In this document: positions 26,846-35,692 of the stretch, piece after piece | How positions within the stretch are numbered: the stretch's first letter is position 1 | How the letters are laid out: the number at the start of each line of letters is the position of its first letter | Source: Massilia pinisoli | Lineage (GTDB): Bacteria > Pseudomonadota > Gammaproteobacteria > Burkholderiales > Burkholderiaceae_D | Assembly: GCF_024753285.1 (NCBI RefSeq) | Contig: NZ_JANUGW010000012.1 | Coordinates: forward strand, 1 to 64,000 | Length of the DNA: 64,000 nt | Reading direction: 5' to 3' | Notes under the pieces: generated by a model | What the model was told of the DNA's origin: nothing | What the model saw: only the letters and a program-made list of their open reading frames with translations | Databases searched by the model: none | Position numbers and translations under genes: made by a program

Positions 26846-29038
26846 TTATACGGATCCAAGCGCGCGCACCGGCGGGTTGGCCGGTGCGCCGGCGCCGGCA
26901 TGCGCCGGCAGCAGGATTTCAAAACTGGTGCCGGTCGTGCCGCTGCGGCAGGCGATATGCCCGTTCAGCTTCTTGACCAGGCTGTGCACGATCGACAAGC
27001 CGAGGCCGTGGTGCGGCCCTTCCTTGGTGCTCTTCACGGCCGAGAACAGGTTCGCCAACACGTCGCGCGACAGGCCCGGGCCGGTGTCGGAGACGACCAG
27101 TTCCAGGTACAGCCTCCGTTCGCGGTTCACGTGGCCGCGGTTGGCGATCTCGATGCGGCCGCCGCCGGCGGACAGGGCCTCGATCGCGTTCTTCACGAGG
27201 TTCACGAGAATCTGCTTGAGGATGTCCGGGTCGCCCTCGACGCGCCCCGCGTCGTCGGGCATGCTGACGACGATCTCCACGTTGGCCGGGACGAAATTCG
27301 TCGTGCGGAACAGGCGCAGCACGTCGTCCACGACTTTCGCCACGTCCGCCGCCGGCACGCCGCCTTCGATATTGGACGTAGCGACGCCCGGCTGGATCTG
27401 CGTCAGGCTGCCCACCAGCTGGCCCACGCGATCGATCTCCTCGTTCAGGATCGACAGCTCGGCGCTGACCGGTTCCTGGCGTTCCAGCTTGCTGTCCAGG
27501 ACCGACAGGTAGTTCTTGATGATCGACAGGGGGTTGTTCACTTCGTGCACGACGCGGCGCGACGCCTCGCGGTATTCCTCCGCGACGTGGGCAAGCTGGC
27601 GGCGCGCGTGGCCCCGTTCCGACAGCGCCGTCTCCAGCGCGCCCGCGGCCTGCGCGCCGAACGCGTGCAGGAAGCGCTCGCGCTTCTGGCACGACGGCAG
27701 CTGCCAGCCTGCGACGCCGCCCACCAGGACGCCGAGGCAGCGCGCGCCCGCGACGAGCGGCAGGCACACGAGCGATTCCGTGCCGAGCATGCGCAGCAGC
27801 TGTTCTTCCGCGAGGCCGAGTGGACGGCCGTCGCGGCGGATGAAGCCCAGCTTCCTATCCAGCGCGGCCTGCGCGACGGCGCCCCCCTTCGCCAGCGGGA
27901 TCGTAAACTCCGCGATGCGCTGCTGGTTCACCGTCGGCGCGCCGACGAGGGCTTGCCCGGTCGGATTCTCCAGCAGCACGACGGCGTTCTCGAAATCGAA
28001 CAGGATGCGCGCCGACCGCGTCATCGCGTCCAGCAGGCCGGACTCGCCTTGCTGGCGCGCGAACGTCTGCCCGACTTCCGACACGAGCACCAGGTTGCGC
28101 ACTTCTTCCGACAGGCGCTGCTGCACGGGGTCGACGGGCGGCGGCGGCGCGAACGCGGCCGGCACCGGCAGATCGTCGGCGCCCGCGAGGTCGATGCCGA
28201 GATGGATCGCGGCCTTCTCGACCTGGCGCGCGGCGAGACCCAGCAATTCGCTTGGTGCGTCCGGATCGAGGCCGCACAGCACGCGCGCCTCGTCGACGAG
28301 CGCCTCGTCGTTCGCATGGCTGGACAGCACGTGCGCGACGCGCACGATGCGGATCAGCGGATGCGCCGCTTCCAGGCGCTCGCTCGGCTCATGGTGGTAC
28401 AGGACGGAATCGGCGAGGAAGGAATCGAGCTGCCAGCGCTCGATCAGCCAGGCGCCCGCTTCCGCGTGCGTGATCTGCAGGGTGCGCTGCTCGACGGCGC
28501 ACAGGTCCTCGTCGTCGCGCGCCGTGAAGTTGAACGCGTATTCCTTCGGCGCAGTCGCCAGCAGCGCGAGGCGGCCGACGTTGTGCAGCAGGCCCGCCAG
28601 GTACGCTTCTTCCGGCTGCGCATAGTCGATGCGGCGCGCCACTTCGCGCGCCAGCACGGCAGCCATCAGCGAATTCTTCCAGAACGCACGCAGGTCGGTG
28701 GCGCCGGAATTCGGGAAGCTGTTGAAGGTCTGGAAGACGGAGTCGCTGATGACCAGCGTCTTGATCATGTCCGTGCCCAGCGCCACCATCGCCTGCTCGA
28801 GGTTCGGCTGGCGGCTGTTGCGATGGTACGCGGAGCTCGTGGCGACCGTGAGGATCTTCCCCGTCATGCCCGCGTCCTTCGCCACCAGCGCGGCCAGTTC
28901 CGGCATACCCAGATCGTCCGCCTGCAGATGCGCGAGCAGCTTGATGAGGATCTGCGGCATGGCCGGCAGTCGCGCGATCAGCAGGCGATTGCGGATGTCC
29001 TGGTCTGGTTGATGTATGGATTCAAGCACGGCCGCCAA
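26846..29038 (-). CDS. HDOD-GAF sensor histidine kinase
   Basis: A 730-residue fusion. An HDOD domain (about 20-220, with LAGLLHNVGRLAL) is followed by a GAF domain (about 320-470) and a kinase core whose phospho-acceptor His is in VVHEVNNPLSIIKNYL, with HATPase boxes N (LVKNAIEAL), G1 (DTGPGLS) and G2 (HGLGLSIV). HDOD domains lack the HD hydrolase residues and act as signalling scaffolds. The frame begins with TTG at 29038; GTG 29029 or ATG 28960 are alternatives and the true start is uncertain. First gene of a three-gene operon. Confidence 0.9.
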   Translation of the reverse strand: MAAVLESIHQPDQDIRNRLLIARLPAMPQILIKLLAHLQADDLGMPELAALVAKDAGMTGKILTVATSSAYHRNSRQPNLEQAMVALGTDMIKTLVISDSVFQTFNSFPNSGATDLRAFWKNSLMAAVLAREVARRIDYAQPEEAYLAGLLHNVGRLALLATAPKEYAFNFTARDDEDLCAVEQRTLQITHAEAGAWLIERWQLDSFLADSVLYHHEPSERLEAAHPLIRIVRVAHVLSSHANDEALVDEARVLCGLDPDAPSELLGLAARQVEKAAIHLGIDLAGADDLPVPAAFAPPPPVDPVQQRLSEEVRNLVLVSEVGQTFARQQGESGLLDAMTRSARILFDFENAVVLLENPTGQALVGAPTVNQQRIAEFTIPLAKGGAVAQAALDRKLGFIRRDGRPLGLAEEQLLRMLGTESLVCLPLVAGARCLGVLVGGVAGWQLPSCQKRERFLHAFGAQAAGALETALSERGHARRQLAHVAEEYREASRRVVHEVNNPLSIIKNYLSVLDSKLERQEPVSAELSILNEEIDRVGQLVGSLTQIQPGVATSNIEGGVPAADVAKVVDDVLRLFRTTNFVPANVEIVVSMPDDAGRVEGDPDILKQILVNLVKNAIEALSAGGGRIEIANRGHVNRERRLYLELVVSDTGPGLSRDVLANLFSAVKSTKEGPHHGLGLSIVHSLVKKLNGHIACRSGTTGTSFEILLPAHAGAGAPANPPVRALGSV

Positions 29039-29305
29039 CTTGTTTTCTGGGTGATGGCCGCCTCCCCTGCGGGGGCTGCCACAGCGTTCGTTTTCGCGGT
29101 CCCTGGAACAGGAAAGTTATTACATCGTTATTCCAGGCATGAAAAACTTATCTTAGCATATATACATTTCTGGCCGGGAACAATATTTCCCAACAAAATT
29201 GATGTGTTTTAGAGTCACAATTCGACTCAGGCGTATTGACAATGCACAATTCAGACGCAGAAATTTAGCATTTAATTATGACAGGCGTTGTTACGATGCC
29301 ACGCG
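29039..29305 (-). promoter_or_regulatory. AT-rich promoter region of the HDOD-kinase operon
   Basis: No gene fits in these 267 bp. The stretch is clearly AT-richer than its neighbours. It holds an inverted repeat GGGAA-CAATAT-TTCCC at 29176-29191. On the minus strand a TTGTTC box and a TATGCT box are 17 bases apart, a possible promoter. None of this is certain. Confidence 0.35.
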
Positions 29306-30580
29306 TCACGCCAACGCCTTGTACCGGCGATAGTGGCGCGACGTCATCCAGCAGGCCAGTGACGCCAGCGCGAACGCGGCCTGGCCGAGCGCCATCGCCA
29401 GCACGGAATGCGTGAGCGCCGGCGCGATGATGCCGGCCACCAGCGCACCCATCAACGTGGTCACGAACGACTGGCACGACGCGACCGTGCCGCGGATGTG
29501 CGGGAACAGGTCGAGTGCGAGCAACGTGGCGCTCGGGTTGATGATGGAACTGCCGAAGTTGTAGAAGAACATGGGCAACACGGTCCATGGCAGCGCAGGC
29601 GGCAGCACGGCGTGGTACGTGACGCTGCCCGTGACGGCGGCAAGCATGAACGCGTAACCGATGCCGATCTGGCGCGAGAACGTCATGCGTCCCGCCAGCC
29701 GGTTGGCGGCGAGCGCGCCCAGGAAGATGCCGCTCACGGCCGGCACGAACAGCCACGCGAACTGCGACGGCCCGAGATGCAGGTGCACGGGCAGCAGCAC
29801 GGGGGCGCCCGCGATGAACAGGAACATGCCGCCGAAGTTGAACGCGACGATCCCGGACTTCATCTGGAACAGCACGGAGCTGAAGATGTCCCAGTAGCTG
29901 CGCGCGAGGAAGCGCGGGTTGAACGGCTGGCGGCGCTCCAGCGGCATCGTCTCCGGCAGGCGCTGCCAGCACACCCACCACAGCCCGATGGAAAACGCGA
30001 GCAGGCCGAGGAAGATCGAACGCCAGTCGAACGCGGACACGACCCAGCCGCCCAGCACGGGCGCGATGGCCGGGGCGATGGAAAAGATCATCGTCACCAT
30101 CGACAGCAGGCGCGCGGCCGGTGCGTCCGAATACAGGTCGCGGATGATTGCCCGGCCCACGACGACGCCCGCACCGGCCGAGACGCCCTGCATGATGCGG
30201 AAGACCCACAGGTAGTGCACGGAATGCGCGGACGCGCAGCCGAGTGTGCCCACCGCGAACACGATCAACCCGACGAGGACCACGTTACGCCGCCCGAACG
30301 CGTCCGACAGCGCGCCGTGCCACAGCGCCATCACGGCGAACGCCAGCATGTACGCCGTCAGCGTCTGCTGTACTTCGAGCCCCGTCGCGTTCAAGGACGC
30401 CTGGATCGCGGGGAACGCGGGCAGGTAGGCGTCGACGGAGAACGGGCCGAGCATCGACATCGCGGCCAGCAAGGTGGCGAGGCCGCCCGCGGACAGCATC
30501 GCGATCTTGCGCGGCGCCGGCAGCGGGACGGGGATGACGGGGTCTTTCGGCAGATTGTCCGGTTCGGGTTCGGGCAGCAT
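29306..30580 (-). CDS. Bcr/CflA-family multidrug MFS transporter
   Basis: A 424-residue drug:proton antiporter of the inner membrane with about 12 transmembrane helices. The DHA1-type loop 2-3 motif reads GALSDAFGRRNVVLVG, and the helix 1 region MSMLGPFSVDAYLPAFP is typical of Bcr/CflA proteins (bicyclomycin, chloramphenicol). The ATG at 30580 follows the RNA methyltransferase stop by one base, so the pair is co-transcribed; a start at 30610 would overlap that gene. The substrate is not known. Confidence 0.9.
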   Translation of the reverse strand: MLPEPEPDNLPKDPVIPVPLPAPRKIAMLSAGGLATLLAAMSMLGPFSVDAYLPAFPAIQASLNATGLEVQQTLTAYMLAFAVMALWHGALSDAFGRRNVVLVGLIVFAVGTLGCASAHSVHYLWVFRIMQGVSAGAGVVVGRAIIRDLYSDAPAARLLSMVTMIFSIAPAIAPVLGGWVVSAFDWRSIFLGLLAFSIGLWWVCWQRLPETMPLERRQPFNPRFLARSYWDIFSSVLFQMKSGIVAFNFGGMFLFIAGAPVLLPVHLHLGPSQFAWLFVPAVSGIFLGALAANRLAGRMTFSRQIGIGYAFMLAAVTGSVTYHAVLPPALPWTVLPMFFYNFGSSIINPSATLLALDLFPHIRGTVASCQSFVTTLMGALVAGIIAPALTHSVLAMALGQAAFALASLACWMTSRHYRRYKALA

Positions 30581-30581
30581 G

Positions 30582-31793
30582 TTACTGGTCGTCTTTAGGT
30601 TTTGCGGCATCGCGCCGGTTGAACCCCGCGACCATGTCGAAGCGGAACAGGCGGCATTCGAGGGCGCCGTTGAAGAACGGAGTCTTGCGCGATTCCTTCA
30701 GGCGCAGCATCTTGGGCAGGCCCAGGTCGGCCGTGAACAGGTACACGGTCCAGCCGGCGAAGCGCTGCTTCAACGTGGCGGACAGCTGCTGGTAGAAGCC
30801 GACGGCCATCTCGTCCTGCGGGATCGTGGAATCGCCGCGCACGCCGATCCGCTCGCCGTACGGCGGGTTCGTCAGCAGGATGCCGGGCTGGCTGGTGGGC
30901 GGCTGCACCTGCTGCGCCTCGATCTGCTTCAGCGGCACGTCGAACAGGATGCCGGCCGAGCGCAGGTTATGGCGCGTCATCGCGACCATGTCGCCGGAGA
31001 TGTCGGAACCGAAGATCGTGGGCTCTGCCGGCAGCGGATGCGGCTTGATCGCCGTCTTCATCTCTTGCCAGGCCTTCGCATTGAAGTTCCCGAATTTCTC
31101 GAACGCGAAGCGGCGGCGCGCGCCGGGCGGGATGCCCTGCACCATCTGCGCGGCTTCGATGAGGATCGTGCCCGAGCCGCACATCGGATCGAACAGCGGC
31201 ACACCAGGCTTCCAGCCGGATACGCGCAGCAGGCCGGCGGCCAGGTTCTCGCGCAGCGGCGCGTCGCCGGTCTCTTCGCGCCAGCCGCGCTTGAACAGCG
31301 CTTCGCCGGACGTGTCGAGGTAGATCGTGAAGTTGCGCTGGTCGAGGAAGCCCATGATGCGCATGTCCGGCTCGCGCGTGTTGACGGACGGGCGGCGGCC
31401 GAACTGGTCGCGGAAGCGGTCACAGACGGCGTCCTTGATCTTCAACGTGGTGAACTCGAGGCTCGTCAGCGGCGACTTGATGGCGGTGATGTCGACGCGG
31501 ATCGTGTGGTCGACGCTGAACCAGTCTTCCCACGGCTGTTCCAGCACGAGGTCGTAGATGTCGTTTTCGTTGGCGTAGTTGCGGTTCGCGATGCGCAGCA
31601 GCACGCGCGACGCGATGCGCGAATGCAGGTTGATGCGGTACGCGTCCGCGTCGGCGCCCGAGCAGTGCACACCGCCCGGCACCTGGTTGTGCACCTTCAG
31701 CGTGGCGCTGCCGGTGGTGTGTGCGATCTCGGCCAGCTCGTCGGCCAGCGCCTGTTCCATGCCGCGCGGGCAGGGGCAAAAGTAGGAAGCCAT
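30582..31793 (-). CDS. THUMP-domain rRNA guanine-N2 methyltransferase (RlmL/RlmK N-terminal type)
   Basis: A 403-residue class I SAM-dependent RNA methyltransferase. Residues 1 to about 160 hold a ferredoxin-like plus THUMP RNA-binding domain; the catalytic domain carries LFDPMCGSGTILIEAA and the amino-methylating motif LTNPPYGERIG. The likely product is m2G in 23S rRNA (the position made by RlmL in E. coli), but the short form lacks the second methyltransferase domain of that protein. It lies between the transporter and the hemJ gene on the same strand. Confidence 0.88.
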   Translation of the reverse strand: MASYFCPCPRGMEQALADELAEIAHTTGSATLKVHNQVPGGVHCSGADADAYRINLHSRIASRVLLRIANRNYANENDIYDLVLEQPWEDWFSVDHTIRVDITAIKSPLTSLEFTTLKIKDAVCDRFRDQFGRRPSVNTREPDMRIMGFLDQRNFTIYLDTSGEALFKRGWREETGDAPLRENLAAGLLRVSGWKPGVPLFDPMCGSGTILIEAAQMVQGIPPGARRRFAFEKFGNFNAKAWQEMKTAIKPHPLPAEPTIFGSDISGDMVAMTRHNLRSAGILFDVPLKQIEAQQVQPPTSQPGILLTNPPYGERIGVRGDSTIPQDEMAVGFYQQLSATLKQRFAGWTVYLFTADLGLPKMLRLKESRKTPFFNGALECRLFRFDMVAGFNRRDAAKPKDDQ

Positions 31794-31815
31794 AGGGGTA
31801 CCCTTTATCCGTAGT

Positions 31816-31848
31816 TAAAAACGAAACGGCCGGGATCAGGCCCGGCCG
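31816..31848 (-). terminator. Rho-independent terminator after hemJ
   Basis: On the minus strand an 8-bp stem CGGCCGGG/CCCGGCCG with a six-base loop is followed by TTTCGTTTTT. It ends the transcript coming from proA/defence genes/hemJ and separates it from the methyltransferase gene. Confidence 0.88.
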
Positions 31849-31874
31849 CCAATCAAGCAAGTCAATCTGTCAGG

Positions 31875-32285
31875 TCAGAACGGTTTTACGACGACCAGAA
31901 TCACGATGGCCAGCAGCAGCAGCACCGGCACTTCGTTGAACACGCGGAACCATTTATGGCTGCGCGTATTGACACCACGTTCGAATTTTTTCAGCAGCGA
32001 TCCACACGCATGATGGTAGCCGATCACGAGCAGCACGAGCGCCAGTTTTGCATGCAGCCAGCCGCCGCTAAAACCATAAAACAACCACAACCATAAGCCT
32101 AGTAGTACTGCAGGCACGGCTAGCAGAGAGGTAAAGCGGTATAACCGGCGTGCCATGCCTAGCAATCGCTCGACAGCAACCGAGTTTTTCTCCTGTGCCA
32201 GATTAACAAAAATGCGAGGCAAATAAAATAAGCCTGCAAACCATGAGGCCACAAAAACTATATGAAAGGCTTTAATCCACAACAT
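31875..32285 (-). CDS. hemJ: HemJ/CopD-family membrane protein (protoporphyrinogen oxidase type)
   Basis: A 136-residue integral membrane protein of the UPF0093/COG1981 family with four predicted helices. HemJ oxidises protoporphyrinogen IX in haem synthesis and binds a b-type haem; H8 in the first helix (KAFHIVFVASWFAGLFYLPR) and the later KLALVLLVIGYHH segment are the conserved sites. The 5' half of the gene is visibly AT-richer than the 3' half, which suggests a recombination junction. The start ATG lies inside the end of the TOPRIM-like gene (14-bp overlap). Confidence 0.85.
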   Translation of the reverse strand: MLWIKAFHIVFVASWFAGLFYLPRIFVNLAQEKNSVAVERLLGMARRLYRFTSLLAVPAVLLGLWLWLFYGFSGGWLHAKLALVLLVIGYHHACGSLLKKFERGVNTRSHKWFRVFNEVPVLLLLAIVILVVVKPF

Positions 32286-32901
32286 TGGCAAATTCGGCTA
32301 ACTGTTCAATTAAATCATTTTCAAATCGATCAAAAGAAGGCACACCCCTCAAAGCTTCGAACGATGCGCTACGTGGAGTGATTAGATGGCGCGCTTTTAA
32401 TGGATTAAATTTATCGAGAGCTCGGCCATTTTTACCACTGGCCGACTTTAAAATCTCAAGCAGTGTATTTTTTGGATCTGGCAAGGCCTCCCATCGATCA
32501 CGTCTCGGAATATTTAAAACGTGCCGACCACTCGCATTTCCGGCTGCAAAACGTATAGCCTCCTCATCAGACAACAGCCACGCCTCAGTCATACGAATTG
32601 GAATAATTGGAACGTGCGGGGTGCCCAGCTCATCCATAGCATTTACGATTTCCTCTATGCGATTTTCGCGAGTCATATTCTCAGCGTCACGATGCACGAA
32701 GAGAAGATCACATGGAAAATTTTTGAGAGCAGCACGTATTCGCGAACGCAGATCATTTCCGACCTTACCAAAGTCTCGTGCAAACGACGCAACAGAGCGC
32801 ACATCGGGCAAGTGCTGTCGTATCAGCCAGTCAATGACTGGCATTAGTACTTCATCAGATGTGCCGTCAGCCAAAAGTGTATACCGAAATATCTCTTTCA
32901 T
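32272..32901 (-). CDS. TOPRIM-like/DUF4276-like protein, probable effector of a two-gene defence module
   Basis: A 209-residue protein I do not recognise by name. LLADGTSDEVLMP near the N-terminus, then CDLLFVHRDAEN, then IPIRMTEAWLL follow the spacing of TOPRIM-like nucleases of the DUF4276/RloB type, though the usual catalytic Glu before the glycine is replaced (ADG instead of EG). It is AT-rich in codon use and starts one base after the ATPase stop, so the two are co-translated. Such ATPase plus TOPRIM-like pairs act against phages in several known systems; function here is inferred. Confidence 0.6.
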   Translation of the reverse strand: MKEIFRYTLLADGTSDEVLMPVIDWLIRQHLPDVRSVASFARDFGKVGNDLRSRIRAALKNFPCDLLFVHRDAENMTRENRIEEIVNAMDELGTPHVPIIPIRMTEAWLLSDEEAIRFAAGNASGRHVLNIPRRDRWEALPDPKNTLLEILKSASGKNGRALDKFNPLKARHLITPRSASFEALRGVPSFDRFENDLIEQLAEFANVVD

Positions 32902-32902
32902 G

Positions 32903-34300
32903 CTACCGGCAATCAATCTCTAATTGGTGATAAAGTTGGGCGACATTTTCTTTTCCGGGCTCCGCCTCCTCATCCTCACCCGCATCGAGATAGTCAAGCA
33001 GAGCACCAAAAGTCACAGCAGCGTCCTCGGCGGCAATTCCAGATTTTGTTCGCCAAGTACCCAAAATAGGACAAAACAGAGACAAAGATGCTCCGTCGCT
33101 TTTGTATGCCTGAGACACAATAATACTTTCAGTCTGCAGTCTCTGTATGACCAGAGGGGAATGAGTATTAATAATGATTTGTCTCAGCGGGTTATCAGGG
33201 CCGATCGCATATTGAGGATCTACAGCCATGTCTCCCAAAAGCTCAACTATCGCAGGGATACGAGCGGGATGGATGCCATTTTCTGGTTCCTCAAGACAAA
33301 TTACTCCTCCGGCATCCGGATCTGAACCAATAATCGCTAACGCTAAAAACCTTAGTGTTCCATCAGAAAGCGCTCTTGCTTCGTGCCGAATACCACTAAC
33401 TGTTTCTAAGTGAAGCGTTTTCAGCTCACGTCGCTCATCAATATCTACCCCAAGGCTCTTAATATCGGGGAGCAAATTCGCCAATTGAGCAGCAACTTCA
33501 TCAAATCTTTTTAGCCGATGTAACGTGGCTGGCAGATGTTCACCGGTTGGAGAAACTCGACTTGGAGCGGAAAAATCATCTGGCTTTCTAAGCGAACTCG
33601 ATTCGAGCTGTAGATTAATCCAAGACTGCATTTCCCGTCGAGCAGCCAACGCAGTGGGGCGATCGATCGTATTGATGTTACTTAAGATCGTTCGCTCTGC
33701 CTTGTCAATAGGAATACTAATCGGCTGCCCCGAAGACCCACCATCCTGCCGAACTTTTGCAATTGAAGAGTTATCTTTATCGATATATATAAAATCGCTT
33801 CGACTAGAACCTTGGTAGATAGATTCAAAAAACTCTTGAGAAACAGGGAAACCTAATCGTCGCTTGGCATCGCCCTTTTGCACGAAATCAAGAGCCTCAT
33901 AAGCCAACTCGATTCCCTCTGGATGCCCATCGGAAGCCGCAACGTACCTCAAAGCCAATTTATATTGCAGATAAGTCACCTTTGGACGTGCCTCTCGCCC
34001 AAAATCGTCCACAACCTTATTTCCAACAAGGAAATCGACTTCGAATTCCATTAAATTACATTGTCCATTCGCAGTTCTAGTAAAAAGCGCCGAAAGATTA
34101 ATCCTCCTGCGATCACTATTGCGAATTCGAGTTGCGGCATCAATTATCGACGTATCTGCCAAGTCTCTAAGAAACATAATGGCATCAAAAAGATTCGACT
34201 TGCCGACACCATTAACCCCGGCGACACATGTGAACGGACCAAAGCGAACCTCAATATCTTCTAAACTTTTGAAGCCTTTAACTTTTAACCGAGTTAACAC
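32903..34300 (-). CDS. AAA ATPase (RecF/OLD-like), sensor partner of the TOPRIM-like protein
   Basis: A 465-residue SMC/RecF-type ATPase (COG4637-like). Walker A is GVNGVGKSNLFDAI near residue 29, the signature is ALSDGTLRFLAL, and Walker B is ICLEEPENGIHP, followed by an INTHSPLVI H-loop. The start is a GTG at 34300 with GGGGA just upstream; the upstream open frame is a shadow of proA. GC content is far below that of the flanking proA and methyltransferase genes. Together with the next gene it resembles anti-phage pairs such as AbiL or PARIS in layout, but it cannot be assigned to either. Confidence 0.8.
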   Translation of the reverse strand: MLTRLKVKGFKSLEDIEVRFGPFTCVAGVNGVGKSNLFDAIMFLRDLADTSIIDAATRIRNSDRRRINLSALFTRTANGQCNLMEFEVDFLVGNKVVDDFGREARPKVTYLQYKLALRYVAASDGHPEGIELAYEALDFVQKGDAKRRLGFPVSQEFFESIYQGSSRSDFIYIDKDNSSIAKVRQDGGSSGQPISIPIDKAERTILSNINTIDRPTALAARREMQSWINLQLESSSLRKPDDFSAPSRVSPTGEHLPATLHRLKRFDEVAAQLANLLPDIKSLGVDIDERRELKTLHLETVSGIRHEARALSDGTLRFLALAIIGSDPDAGGVICLEEPENGIHPARIPAIVELLGDMAVDPQYAIGPDNPLRQIIINTHSPLVIQRLQTESIIVSQAYKSDGASLSLFCPILGTWRTKSGIAAEDAAVTFGALLDYLDAGEDEEAEPGKENVAQLYHQLEIDCR

Positions 34301-34314
34301 GTGTATCCCCAGAA

Positions 34315-35580
34315 TTAATTTCGTACTTCGCCATGGCCGAACACCACGTACTTCAGCGACGTGAGGCCCTCCAGCCCAACGGGCCCGCGCGCATGCAGCT
34401 TGTCGTTCGAGATGCCGATCTCCGCACCGAGGCCGTATTCGAAGCCGTCGGCGAAGCGCGTCGACGCGTTGATCATCACGGAGGCCGAATCGACTTCGCG
34501 CAGGAAGCGCATCGCGTCCGTGTAATCCTCGGTGACGATGGCGTCCGTGTGCTTGGACGAATACGTGTTGATATGCTCGATCGCGGCGTCGATGCCGTCC
34601 ACGATCTTCACGGCGAGGATCGGCGCCAGGTATTCCGTGCTCCAGTCCTCTTCCGTCGCGGGCACGAGGTGCGGATAGCCCTGCAGGATCGCCAGCGCTT
34701 CCGGATCGGCGCGCAGCTCGACTTCCTTCGTTGCGTACAGCTCCGCCAGTTGCGGCAGCACGGTCGGCGCGATGGCGCGCGCGACGAGCAGCGTCTCCAT
34801 CGTGTTGCACGTGCCGTAGCGGTGCGTCTTGGCGTTCATGGCGATCGGCAGGGCCTTCGCGATGTCGGCCTTCGTGTCGATGTAGACGTGGCAGATGCCG
34901 TCCAGGTGCTTGATCATCGGGACCGTGGATTCCTTCATCAGGCGCGCGATCAGGCCCTTGCCGCCGCGCGGGACGATCACGTCGACGAATTCAGGCATCG
35001 TGATGAGGGCGCCGACGGCGGCGCGGTCCGTCGTCTCGACGACCTGCACGCCGTGCTCCGGCAGGCCGGCGCCACGCAAACCCTCGGCGACCAATGCGGC
35101 CAGCGCACGGTTGCAGTGGATGGCTTCCGAACCGCCGCGCAGGATGGCGGCGTTGCCGCTCTTGATGCACAGGCCGGCCGCGTCGACCGTCACGTTCGGA
35201 CGCGCTTCGTAGATGATGCCGATGACGCCCAGCGGCACGCGCATGCGGCCTACCTGGATGCCCGTCGGGCGGAATTTCAGGTCCGTGATTTCGCCGATCG
35301 GATCGGGCAGCGCGACGATCTGGCGCAGGCCGTCGACCATCGTGGCGATCGCCTTGTCGGACAGCGCGAGGCGGTCGAGCAGCGCCGGTTCCAGGCCGGC
35401 GGCGGCCGCCGCTTCCATGTCGCGCGCGTTGGCGGCGCGCAGGCTGTCCGCGTCGCGCTCGATGGCGGCGGCGATCAGCAGCAAGGCCTGGTTGCGGGTG
35501 GCGCTGTCCGCGCGCGCCATGCCGCGCGAGGCCGCGCGGGCCTGGCGGCCGATTGTGTGCATGTACTCGGTGATGTCCAT
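34315..35580 (-). CDS. proA: Gamma-glutamyl phosphate reductase
   Basis: Second enzyme of proline synthesis: NADPH-dependent reduction of gamma-glutamyl phosphate to the semialdehyde. The 421-residue protein carries the catalytic cysteine in RYGTCNTMETLLV, the cofactor-binding GNAAILRGGSEA segment and VIVPRGGKGLI. The start at 35580 (MDITEYM) avoids reading through the palindromic repeat upstream. It lies downstream of holA on the same strand. Confidence 0.97.
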   Translation of the reverse strand: MDITEYMHTIGRQARAASRGMARADSATRNQALLLIAAAIERDADSLRAANARDMEAAAAAGLEPALLDRLALSDKAIATMVDGLRQIVALPDPIGEITDLKFRPTGIQVGRMRVPLGVIGIIYEARPNVTVDAAGLCIKSGNAAILRGGSEAIHCNRALAALVAEGLRGAGLPEHGVQVVETTDRAAVGALITMPEFVDVIVPRGGKGLIARLMKESTVPMIKHLDGICHVYIDTKADIAKALPIAMNAKTHRYGTCNTMETLLVARAIAPTVLPQLAELYATKEVELRADPEALAILQGYPHLVPATEEDWSTEYLAPILAVKIVDGIDAAIEHINTYSSKHTDAIVTEDYTDAMRFLREVDSASVMINASTRFADGFEYGLGAEIGISNDKLHARGPVGLEGLTSLKYVVFGHGEVRN

Positions 35581-35641
35581 CGTGCTTCGTCCGTTGCGGT
35601 TGCCCGCGTCAATGTTTAAATGCCTCGATATGCAGGTGTTC

Positions 35642-35680
35642 GTTGAACGCGTGGACGGGAGACCCGTCCACGCGTCCAAC
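35642..35680. repeat. Palindromic intergenic repeat, short form (copy 2)
   Basis: GTTGAACGCGTGGACGGG, three or so bases, then the inverted CCCGTCCACGCGTCCAAC: a single 39-bp hairpin of the same family as the 6958 and 39978 elements. It lies between holA and proA. Confidence 0.85.
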
Positions 35681-35692
35681 CGGCGTTAATTT

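Noticed and set aside
29039..29305. Cyclic-di-GMP riboswitch before the HDOD operon
   Set aside because: The conserved GEMM motifs are not seen, though the c-di-GMP context made it worth a look.
32272..34300. Calling the ATPase/TOPRIM-like pair PARIS, AbiL or Gabija
   Set aside because: The small protein lacks features that would fix it to one of these (no DUF4435 pattern, no helicase partner), so only the general type is claimed.
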